The notes under the pieces were generated by a model that was not told the origin of the DNA, did no database searches, and saw only the letters and a list, made by a program, of their open reading frames with translations. Shown here piece by piece: positions 1 through 4,868 of a stretch of DNA of 9,180 bases. Position numbers and translations under genes: made by a program. Each line of letters begins with the position of its first letter. The first letter of the stretch is position 1. The DNA is from an uncultured Muribaculum sp. (lineage in GTDB: Bacteria; Bacteroidota; Bacteroidia; Bacteroidales; Muribaculaceae), in assembly GCA_910578785.1 (NCBI GenBank), contig CAJTSJ010000051.1:1-9180 (forward strand). Direction: 5' to 3'.

Positions 1-53
1 ACTTCATAAAAGCACCCCAAAAGTTTTTTGTCTAACTTTTGGGGTGCAGTTCA
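1..53. mobile_element. End of an IS3/IS150-group insertion sequence (partial)
   Basis: Read on the minus strand from base 53, the sequence starts TGAACTGCACCCCAAAAG and continues GTTAGAC. This resembles the terminal inverted repeat of IS150-group IS3 elements as I remember it: TG at the tip, TGCACCC, then GTT-GAC. The terminal CA on the plus strand is at 52-53, as expected for IS3 elements. The transposase would lie left of the window; a TAA at 7-9 could be its stop. No transposase coding sequence is visible, so the call rests on the terminus alone. The alternative is a plain terminator hairpin. Confidence 0.45.
12..47. terminator. Perfect 14-bp hairpin, possible terminator
   Basis: Bases 12-25 and 34-47 are exact reverse complements with an 8-nt loop. 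On the minus strand the stem is followed by CTTTTATG, a weak T run, so it could end transcripts of the lipoprotein gene whose stop is about 120 bp upstream. It overlaps the presumed IS terminus, so it may instead be part of that element. Confidence 0.45.
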
Positions 54-63
54 TAAATAAGTT

Positions 64-78
64 TTATGACACAGCCTC
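64..78 (+). repeat. 15-bp direct repeat, left copy
   Basis: The sequence ttatgacacagcctc here matches ttacgacacagcctc at 2113-2127 in 14 of 15 bases, in the same orientation. The two copies bracket the AT-rich segment with the lipoprotein gene and the replication-protein remnant. They could be the two halves of a recombined attachment site, or copies of a dispersed motif. Confidence 0.5.
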
Positions 79-167
79 ATTGTTATACTATGCTAAAAAA
101 CGTTTAATTTTTATTATATGAAATCGCCATTATATATCCTATCTGAAAATTCATTGCCTATTCTTAA

Positions 168-1253
168 TCATGGTATCTGATAATGGTCATAGTTTGAGGT
201 CTTTTTCATGGTTTCTTTTAAACTGTATTTTACAGGCATACTCAATTCCTTTTGTTCAATATCGTATGCACCCCAAACACCATCTGCTTTATAAACACGT
301 CTTTTTAAAGAATCGATATTAAGATAGCCTTTTGTAGTTCCACCTTTTTTCAAATAATAATAGGATGGATGATAACTACGTAGAATTGCATCGTACTCAT
401 TAGGAATAACCCATTGGTTTGACTTATTAATCACCCCCATCTTTCCATCCTTTTTTATAACTATCAAATCATCAGATGTGGCAAATATCGAATCAAACTC
501 ACATTTAAGTATTAATTTGCCTTCATCAGAAATCAGCCCAAACTTTCCACCATTTTTTGCCACAACAGATAAAGTGCCAATGTAATATGTTTCTTCATAC
601 AATAAATCATACTTCGCTGGTACTATTATTTTTTTTGTATGCACTTCTTTAAGCCCATATTTCCCTGTTTGTTCATCTCTATATGGTTTCCCATATTCCC
701 TCAAAGGCATTATTTTATCCTTTTCAATAACTCCGGAATATGGAGATAGGTGCACTTCGCAGAATATAGTATCGACATAAGTGTCATTTGTGTATGGTGA
801 AACAATAGTTTGTCTGAATCGTACATAAACAGATTTACCCTTATACTCGGATTTGAAGTTATCTGTCACTTTATCTAATTCTTCTTCTATATCATATATT
901 TTTCTTCTAATATACTCTGCGTTAGAAGAGTGTTTATGGTGCAAATATTCATCTTTCTCAGAATAAGAAGAATAGTGATTTGCGCTAATCTGTTCATCTC
1001 TCGCCTCTTTCTCCAATTCACTTTTTTTCTTACTTAGACGGACATACTCGCTACAATCATTGTAGAGAGTTGTGAATATTGAATCTCCTTGATAGTATTC
1101 CATAATAGAATCACAGCCATACTCTTTAACTAAATATTCTTCTACAGAACGATATTCTGGGTCATCACTATAAGGGGATTTTGTGTTATTGTGGTTTTGA
1201 CACCCAACAACAACCATTGCAAATAGGAAACATAAAACTGGTAATTTCTTCAT
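168..1253 (-). CDS. WG-repeat lipoprotein
   Basis: The 361-residue product begins with a type II signal peptide: KK at residues 2-3, a hydrophobic stretch, and a lipobox VVGC with the acylated Cys at 18. Residues QNHN after the Cys are not the acidic export signal of surface-exposed Bacteroidetes lipoproteins, so a periplasm-facing anchor is more likely. Residues about 71-130 are charged and probably helical or coiled coil. Four degenerate WG-type repeats follow (about 197-216, 236-254, 270-288 and 325-343), each with the form GK(Y/F/M)G...(V/I)P..YD, for example GKMGVINKSNQWVIPNEYD. WG repeats are beta-rich and usually have no assigned enzymatic role; the function here is unknown. The gene is AT-richer than the core genes to its right and lies between an IS-like end and a replication-protein remnant, so it is probably accessory DNA. 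The ATG at 1253 is well supported because it begins the signal peptide. Confidence 0.85.
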   Translation of the reverse strand: MKKLPVLCFLFAMVVVGCQNHNNTKSPYSDDPEYRSVEEYLVKEYGCDSIMEYYQGDSIFTTLYNDCSEYVRLSKKKSELEKEARDEQISANHYSSYSEKDEYLHHKHSSNAEYIRRKIYDIEEELDKVTDNFKSEYKGKSVYVRFRQTIVSPYTNDTYVDTIFCEVHLSPYSGVIEKDKIMPLREYGKPYRDEQTGKYGLKEVHTKKIIVPAKYDLLYEETYYIGTLSVVAKNGGKFGLISDEGKLILKCEFDSIFATSDDLIVIKKDGKMGVINKSNQWVIPNEYDAILRSYHPSYYYLKKGGTTKGYLNIDSLKRRVYKADGVWGAYDIEQKELSMPVKYSLKETMKKTSNYDHYQIP

Positions 1254-1618
1254 CAGAACAGGTGTATAAGATTATATGGCAATATTGCCGTTCTAAGTTA
1301 TTGCCACCAAAAAATAGTGGTGGGCTTTTACGTTCATATAACTTAGAGGTACTGGCTTACCCAACGGATATATAAACACTAAGCCCACCGCGACCATACC
1401 CAATAGGGTATGGTAATCAGTGAGCGTTCAGTGCTTATTGCCTCTATCCGTTTGAAAAGTGCCAGTTTTCTAAGTTAAGACAATAGCATTAAACGCTATT
1501 CGTTCTAAATATGAAGCGGACATAGCCTCTGCCATATCCGCTCGCAAAATTAGTAAAAAATCTCATATAAGTAGCATAGCAGGCTGACTTTATTTGCACA
1601 TACCCTAAAAATTACTTC
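1254..1618. other. Gene-free, highly structured block
   Basis: I find no convincing gene here, but many inverted repeats. A nested imperfect stem joins 1339-1347 with 1469-1477 (9 bp), 1351-1356 with 1461-1466 (6 bp) and 1363-1370 with 1445-1452 (8 bp). Inside it is a perfect 9-bp hairpin, 1393-1401 with 1406-1414. Further pairings are 1304-1309/1318-1323, 1319-1327/1381-1389 (9 bp, crossing the long stem), 1482-1487/1495-1500, 1515-1520/1537-1542 and the palindrome GGCAATATTGCC at 1278-1289. Segment 1292-1300 has the same sequence as 1469-1477 and could compete for 1339-1347. The 8-mer CGTTCTAA occurs at 1289-1296 and 1501-1508, near the edges. The position between a replication-protein remnant and a cargo gene suits a single-strand or rolling-circle origin, but a structured RNA or the 5' leader of the lipoprotein gene is also possible. 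Which strand matters is unknown. Confidence 0.6.
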
Positions 1619-1795
1619 TTATCGGTAGTATCTGATAGCCTCAGCAATCTTCTTATCAAGTTCAGTGATTAAATCGCTCTTGACGGTAAAGCCCTCTCTA
1701 ATTGTGCATGAATCCTTTACAGCCTGTTTTAAATCGTATGCTTGCTTGGAGGTTAGTTTACCGCATTTTGATTCTCTGCTATCTGATTGAGCATT
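1619..1795 (-). pseudogene. Frameshifted C-terminal tail of the replication-protein remnant
   Basis: A frame open from just after a TGA near 1796 to the TAA at 1619-1621 has no ATG start but reads like coding sequence: CGKLTSKQAYDLKQAVKDSC, and later an acidic/basic helix ending in AIRYYR. It overlaps the end of the upstream remnant in another frame. One extra A in the AAAA run at 1766-1769 (minus strand) would fuse the two into a continuous product (...ENQKCGKLTSKQAYD...). The simplest reading is one gene broken by a single-base deletion in a homopolymer. A sequencing error or programmed frameshifting are alternatives; I see no classic slippery heptamer. Confidence 0.5.
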
Positions 1796-2073
1796 TCAAT
1801 CTCGCCACCGACATCGCCAATCCATGCTAATAAAGCCATTCTATATAACTGTTGCTTGGTCTTTATTGTATTGAAGTCTAAGACAGCATCATTAATCTTA
1901 CTTATTGCTCGGTACATATCGCGCCATCGCTTCAAGAGGCTTATATAAAAGCTTTCATCATAAAGCATAGCGCCAGTAACCCTTTCCACTTTGAAAGTTG
2001 CGCTTAAACGTCTCATATAGCGTTGTTCATACCTCAACACATTGTTATTGCTGAATAGTTCGGGTATCGGCAT
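1753..2073 (-). CDS. C-terminal fragment resembling phage/plasmid replication protein II/X
   Basis: The 106-residue frame begins at the ATG at 2073, but the frame stays open upstream to a TAA at 2113-2115, with coding-like residues FYDKIREQRDKK. The 5' part of a longer gene therefore seems to be missing. Segments LRYEQRYMRRL (13-23), VTGAMLYDESFYISLLKRW (32-50) and YRAISKIND (54-62) resemble, from memory, the C-terminal region of the II/X-family replication initiators of filamentous phages and small plasmids in Bacteroidetes. The N-terminal part with the catalytic Tyr and HUH residues is absent, so it cannot initiate replication. The frame stops early at 1753-1755 because of a probable frameshift, and its natural tail continues to 1619. 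The upstream break falls exactly at the 15-bp direct repeat, which suggests a recombination junction. Coding status is doubtful and a remnant is most likely. Confidence 0.5.
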   Translation of the reverse strand: MPIPELFSNNNVLRYEQRYMRRLSATFKVERVTGAMLYDESFYISLLKRWRDMYRAISKINDAVLDFNTIKTKQQLYRMALLAWIGDVGGEIEMLNQIAENQNAVN

Positions 2074-2112
2074 CTTTTTATCGCGCTGCTCTCTTATCTT
2101 ATCGTAGAAGCA

Positions 2113-2127
2113 TTACGACACAGCCTC
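2113..2127 (+). repeat. 15-bp direct repeat, right copy
   Basis: Partner of 64-78, with one mismatch (C for T at the fourth base). The in-frame TAA that ends the upstream opening of the replication-protein remnant is the first three bases of this repeat on the minus strand, so the coding similarity stops at the repeat boundary. To the right the sequence returns to the GC-richer core genome. Confidence 0.5.
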
Positions 2128-2184
2128 TTTTTTGTTGAACCGTTTTTGATGTACATTTAATGCTCATCTGTCGAATAAACATGA

Positions 2185-2226
2185 CGAACGGGGCAATGAG
2201 CCGATTTGCGCTCATTGCCCCGTTCG
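2185..2226. terminator. Perfect 17-bp hairpin after the DUF5606 gene
   Basis: Bases 2185-2201 and 2210-2226 pair without mismatch around an 8-nt loop (CGATTTGC). The hairpin lies 24 bp past the stop of the minus-strand DUF5606 gene, which suits a transcription end. No long T run follows on either strand, so it may act as an RNA-stabilising 3' stem rather than a classic intrinsic terminator. Confidence 0.65.
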
Positions 2227-2249
2227 GTTTAATGTCGTGTCGCGAAGTC

Positions 2250-2681
2250 TTATTCTGCTTCTTCAGCTTTGGGTGCATCCTCCTCTTCTTCCTTTTCGGC
2301 GAAGTCGGTGATGCCGGCGGCGATAAGCAGATTGTACCATGACAGCACTTTCTTGATGTCGTTGGTGTAGACGCGCTCCTCGTCGAAGTCGGGAAGCACT
2401 TCCTTGAAGTAGGCACGCATGGCGGCGTCGTCTTCAAAAGCCTTGATGTCGACGGGCTGTCCGCCGGTCTTGGCCTTGATGGCCTCAAGCACGTTGCCCA
2501 GGGGGACGTCTTCTTCTACTGTATATATAGCGATGTCGCCGAGGGAGATTACTTTGTCGTGGGCGTATGCGGGGGTACGCTTGCCGGTGGCGAGGGCTTC
2601 AACAATCAGCATATTCTTGCCTTGGCTCACCAGTTTGAACAGGCCGGGCTTTCCGGAAATGGCCAAAATAGTCTTTAACAT
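2250..2681 (-). CDS. DUF5606 family protein
   Basis: This 143-residue protein, starting MLKTILAISGKPGLFKLVSQ, matches the DUF5606 family as I know it, which is conserved in Bacteroidetes and has no established function. The N-terminal half (about 1-60, including GKNMLIVEALATGKR and SLGDIAIYT) looks like a small beta-rich domain. The middle (about 62-125) is helical, with YNLLIAAGITDF near its end. The last 15 or so residues are an acidic tail rich in Glu and Ala. There is no signal peptide or membrane segment, so it is probably cytoplasmic. Length and start fit the family. The gene is a single transcription unit between a strong hairpin and a promoter region shared with the divergent Yip1-like gene. 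Confidence 0.88.
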   Translation of the reverse strand: MLKTILAISGKPGLFKLVSQGKNMLIVEALATGKRTPAYAHDKVISLGDIAIYTVEEDVPLGNVLEAIKAKTGGQPVDIKAFEDDAAMRAYFKEVLPDFDEERVYTNDIKKVLSWYNLLIAAGITDFAEKEEEEDAPKAEEAE

Positions 2682-2716
2682 GTCGTTATAATTGATTAAT
2701 TGATAATTCGTAAATG

Positions 2717-2724
2717 CAAAATTA
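2717..2724 (-). promoter_or_regulatory. -7 element of the DUF5606 gene promoter
   Basis: On the minus strand this reads TAATTTTG, an exact fit to the Bacteroidetes TAnnTTTG element, about 36 bp before the ATG. No clear TTTG lies at the -33 position, so the call is tentative. Confidence 0.4.
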
Positions 2725-2746
2725 CGGAATTTTGCGGAGATATTGC

Positions 2747-2754
2747 TAACTTTG
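2747..2754 (+). promoter_or_regulatory. -7 element of the yip1-like/smpB promoter
   Basis: TAACTTTG fits TAnnTTTG, 19 bp before the ATG at 2774, which leaves a very short leader. A TTTG at 2731-2734 lies closer than the usual -33 spacing, so the upstream half is uncertain. Confidence 0.45.
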
Positions 2755-2773
2755 TCTTTGTAAAATACTTGAA

Positions 2774-3328
2774 ATGTTAAAATATTTAGGCTACCTCATA
2801 CAGTTGATTCTGTCGCCCGGCAAGGGCTGGGACGACATCGCGCTGTCGAATCTGACACCGAAGTCGGTTGCCGCAGACGGGTATTATCCGCTTCTCGGCG
2901 TGGCTTCGTGTTCGGTGTTCGTGCAGTATCTCTACGACTCCGACCTTACGCTTCCAGTGCTGGTGGAGAGCGCGGTGATCACGTTTGTCGTCTATTTTAT
3001 CAGCTATTTTATAGCGTCGTTCATGTTTGCCGTGTTCGGCGGCCGGCTCATAAAAAGCGTGCCCGACGAGAAACGCTACAATCTGTTCATTCTGTTCAAC
3101 CTGTCGATTCTCGTGCTGATAGAGATTCTGAAGAATTGTCTGCCGATGAGCCTTTCGCTGGTGGAATTTCTGCCTCTGTTCGTGCTCCTTGTGATGTGGA
3201 TGGGACACCGCTATCTTGATGTCGAGCCTGGCAAGGAGGGCTCGTTCACCATATTTTGCGGGCTGGCGATACTCGCGCCGCCTTTTTTGCTCGATTTTTT
3301 GTTTAAACTGTTGCTTCCCTCCAACTGA
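2774..3328 (+). CDS. Yip1-family integral membrane protein
   Basis: The 184-residue protein has an amphipathic N-terminus with SPGKGWDDI (14-22), the Pro-x-x-x-Trp motif typical of the start of Yip1 domains in bacteria. About five hydrophobic segments follow, near residues 37-54, 61-88, 103-120, 126-144 and 158-181. A charged loop VPDEKRYN (96-103) separates the second and third segments. It is expected to sit in the inner membrane; the role of bacterial Yip1-domain proteins is not established. smpB follows after 16 bp on the same strand, so the two genes are probably co-transcribed, although a functional link to trans-translation is not shown. The first ATG after the promoter-like element was taken as the start. 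Confidence 0.8.
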   Translation: MLKYLGYLIQLILSPGKGWDDIALSNLTPKSVAADGYYPLLGVASCSVFVQYLYDSDLTLPVLVESAVITFVVYFISYFIASFMFAVFGGRLIKSVPDEKRYNLFILFNLSILVLIEILKNCLPMSLSLVEFLPLFVLLVMWMGHRYLDVEPGKEGSFTIFCGLAILAPPFLLDFLFKLLLPSN

Positions 3329-3344
3329 AAAATGCTATTAGACG

Positions 3345-3797
3345 ATGAATAATAAAGATATAAATATAAAGAACCGCAGAGCCACGTTCGATTATTCGAT
3401 ATCGGAGACGTATACCGCCGGAATAGTGCTTACCGGTACGGAAATTAAGTCGATACGCAACGGCAAGGCAAGCCTTGTCGATACTTTCTGTATTGTCACC
3501 AACGGCGAGGTATGGGTGAAAAACATGTATATAGCCGAGTATTTCTACGGTTCATACAACAACCACACCGAGCGCCGCGACCGCAAACTGCTCCTGAACA
3601 AGAAAGAAATAGCCAAGATAGAGAAGCTGGGCAAGGAGGCCGGATATACCATTGTGCCTTTGAAGCTGTTCATCAACGAGCGCGGTCTGGCCAAACTGGT
3701 CATAGGCATAGGCCGCGGTAAGAAGGAGTTTGACAAGCGCCAATCGATCAAGGAGCGAGAGGACAAGCGCACTATGGACCGGCTGTTTAAGCACTGA
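3345..3797 (+). CDS. smpB: SsrA-binding protein SmpB
   Basis: SmpB binds the tRNA-like domain of tmRNA and brings it to ribosomes stalled on broken mRNAs, allowing trans-translation, peptide tagging and ribosome release. The 150-residue length is normal. Family features are clear: NRRATFDYSI (10-19), AGIVLTGTEIKSIRNGKASL (25-44) from the OB-like core, HTERRDRKLLL (74-84), and the basic C-terminal tail KEREDKRTMDRLFKH (136-150), which enters the mRNA channel in characterised homologues. It is the last gene of a probable two-gene unit with the Yip1-like gene and is followed by a strong hairpin. The tmRNA gene itself is not in this window. Confidence 0.97.
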   Translation: MNNKDINIKNRRATFDYSISETYTAGIVLTGTEIKSIRNGKASLVDTFCIVTNGEVWVKNMYIAEYFYGSYNNHTERRDRKLLLNKKEIAKIEKLGKEAGYTIVPLKLFINERGLAKLVIGIGRGKKEFDKRQSIKEREDKRTMDRLFKH

Positions 3798-3856
3798 GGG
3801 TTGCTCAGGACGACCGGCCTTGGATGGCATAGATTATCCGATGGGTATATAAATAG

Positions 3857-3906
3857 TGACCGGCAAGATCGCGCATGCAATCTTGCCGGTCATATTGTTC
3901 TTTTTA
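3857..3906. terminator. Bidirectional terminator between smpB and the sigma gene
   Basis: Bases 3857-3869 and 3880-3892 form a perfect 13-bp GC-rich stem around a 10-nt loop that itself contains GCATGC. On the plus strand it is followed by TATTGTTCTTTTTA, on the minus strand by a shorter AT-rich run. It lies between the convergent ends of smpB and the sigma factor gene and probably serves both. Confidence 0.8.
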
Positions 3907-3951
3907 CTTAAAAACTCTGGCTTTGTTATTTGTCGTAAGAGGTGCCGGGGA

Positions 3952-4455
3952 TTACCTATAGTCTTTGAGCGACTGCTGGAGACGCTGGCGTGCGAAGAAG
4001 ATGCGGCTCTTTACGGTGCCGAGCGGAAGATTCATCTTCTCTGCGATTTCGTTGTATTTGTAGCCGGCCACGTGCATTGTGAACGGAATGCGGTAGTCGT
4101 CGGAGAAAGCGTTGATGGCTGCGGTGATTTCTTTAGCGGCGAATGATCCTTCGGGAGTCTCGAATCCTGAATCCTGCGGGAGGTTGAGGTGGTAGAGGTC
4201 CTCGGTCTGGTCGATAACTGTGGCGGAGCGAACCACTTTGCGGTAGTTGTTGATGAAGATGTTGCGCATGATGGTGAACACCCAGCCCTTGAAGTTTACG
4301 TTGTCAACGTATTTGTCTTCGTTGTCGAGAGCCTTGAGTGTAGTGTCCTGAAGAAGGTCGTATGCATCGTCGCGGTTGGAGGTGAGGATGTATGCAAAGT
4401 TGAGCAGGTTTTTCTGAATGTCGATCAGTTTGCTTTGGAAGTTCGAAGTTGCCAT
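3952..4455 (-). CDS. ECF-type RNA polymerase sigma factor
   Basis: This 167-residue protein has the two-domain layout of extracytoplasmic-function sigma factors. Region 2 spans about 14-73, with AYDLLQDTTLKAL (31-43), which would contact core RNA polymerase and the -10 element, and FKGWVFTIMRNIFINNYRK (55-73). After a linker of about 30 residues, region 4 spans about 107-160. Its helix-turn-helix YNEIAEKMNLPLGTVKSRIF (134-153) would read the -35 element. There is no membrane segment or extra C-terminal domain. No anti-sigma factor or SusC/D-type genes flank it: smpB converges on one side and serC diverges on the other. Its regulon and signal therefore cannot be read from context. The ATG at 4455 gives the normal N-terminal length and lies downstream of a good promoter. 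Confidence 0.93.
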   Translation of the reverse strand: MATSNFQSKLIDIQKNLLNFAYILTSNRDDAYDLLQDTTLKALDNEDKYVDNVNFKGWVFTIMRNIFINNYRKVVRSATVIDQTEDLYHLNLPQDSGFETPEGSFAAKEITAAINAFSDDYRIPFTMHVAGYKYNEIAEKMNLPLGTVKSRIFFARQRLQQSLKDYR

Positions 4456-4521
4456 AATTGATGAGTTTTAAGTTTTTGATGTTGTTCTGCTTTGCAATCG
4501 TGTTACAAATCGATTACGATA

Positions 4522-4553
4522 CAAACTTAGGGATTATTTTTGGACTGTGCAAA
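4522..4553 (-). promoter_or_regulatory. Promoter of the ECF sigma gene
   Basis: On the minus strand TTTG (4553-4550) is followed, after 20 bp, by TAAGTTTG (4529-4522), an exact match to the Bacteroidetes -33 / -7 pattern. It lies about 67 bp before the ATG, and a GTTACA motif lies just downstream of it within the leader. Confidence 0.65.
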
Positions 4554-4656
4554 TATTTTTTGAATTATTTTTGCTGCAAGCGTCACGCATTTTTATTGAA
4601 AAGAATATAAATTGCAGAAAACTAATGGTTTATCGAAATGTTAAAATTACAATAAG

Positions 4657-4739
4657 GTTACAAACAGGTTAAGGTGGTAGGCTGGCAATATGTGTTCAAG
4701 GTATGGTTATGATGTTACAAATATGGTGGATATGTTACA
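4657..4739 (+). promoter_or_regulatory. Cluster of three GTTACA motifs
   Basis: GTTACA occurs at 4657-4662, 4714-4719 and 4734-4739, with a fourth copy at 4502-4507. Two copies share TGTTACAAAT exactly (4501-4510 and 4713-4722). All are in the same orientation. They could be operator sites for a regulator of serC or the sigma gene; which protein binds, if any, is unknown. Confidence 0.3.
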
Positions 4740-4830
4740 CGTGAGGATGGGCTGAGACGCTTTTACGGAAAAATTTCATTATTTCGAGCAGATTTTTTGC
4801 ATTAAAATGCGTGGCTTAATATAAAATTAT

Positions 4831-4839
4831 TATATTTGC
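4831..4839 (+). promoter_or_regulatory. -7 element of the serC promoter
   Basis: TATATTTGC is an exact match to the TAnnTTTGC element, 29 bp before the chosen ATG at 4869. No good TTTG is seen at the usual upstream distance. Because it overlaps the in-frame ATG at 4836, it argues against that upstream start. Confidence 0.6.
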
Positions 4840-4868
4840 ATTATCTGACTAACCAAAATAACATCAGT

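Larger units (their letters stand above)
4456..4868. other. 413-bp divergent regulatory region, no gene seen
   Basis: This AT-rich stretch separates the minus-strand sigma gene from plus-strand serC. It holds a promoter for each gene, four copies of GTTACA (4502-4507, 4657-4662, 4714-4719, 4734-4739) and the small inverted repeat GCATT-AA-AATGC (4799-4810). The 9-mer TTTGCATTA occurs at 4796-4804 and again at 4835-4843, overlapping the serC promoter. I see no convincing small gene or riboswitch. Confidence 0.6.

Noticed and set aside
1181..1375. Plus-strand open frame of 64 codons at the start of the lipoprotein gene
   Set aside because: It overlaps the signal-peptide end of the lipoprotein gene and the structured block, and has no recognisable features.
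1254..1618. tmRNA, tRNA or CRISPR array in the structured block
   Set aside because: I see no tRNA-like acceptor, T arm or tag-peptide frame, and no regularly spaced direct repeats with unique spacers.
2099..2488. Minus-strand open frame overlapping the DUF5606 gene in another frame
   Set aside because: Its Pro/Arg/Ser/Thr-rich low-complexity translation is a frame-shifted reading of the real gene, and it runs through the hairpin and the direct repeat.
4836..4868. Upstream in-frame ATG for serC
   Set aside because: It overlaps the TATATTTGC promoter element, so it would not be in the transcript, and the conserved protein begins at MKKHNFYAGPS.
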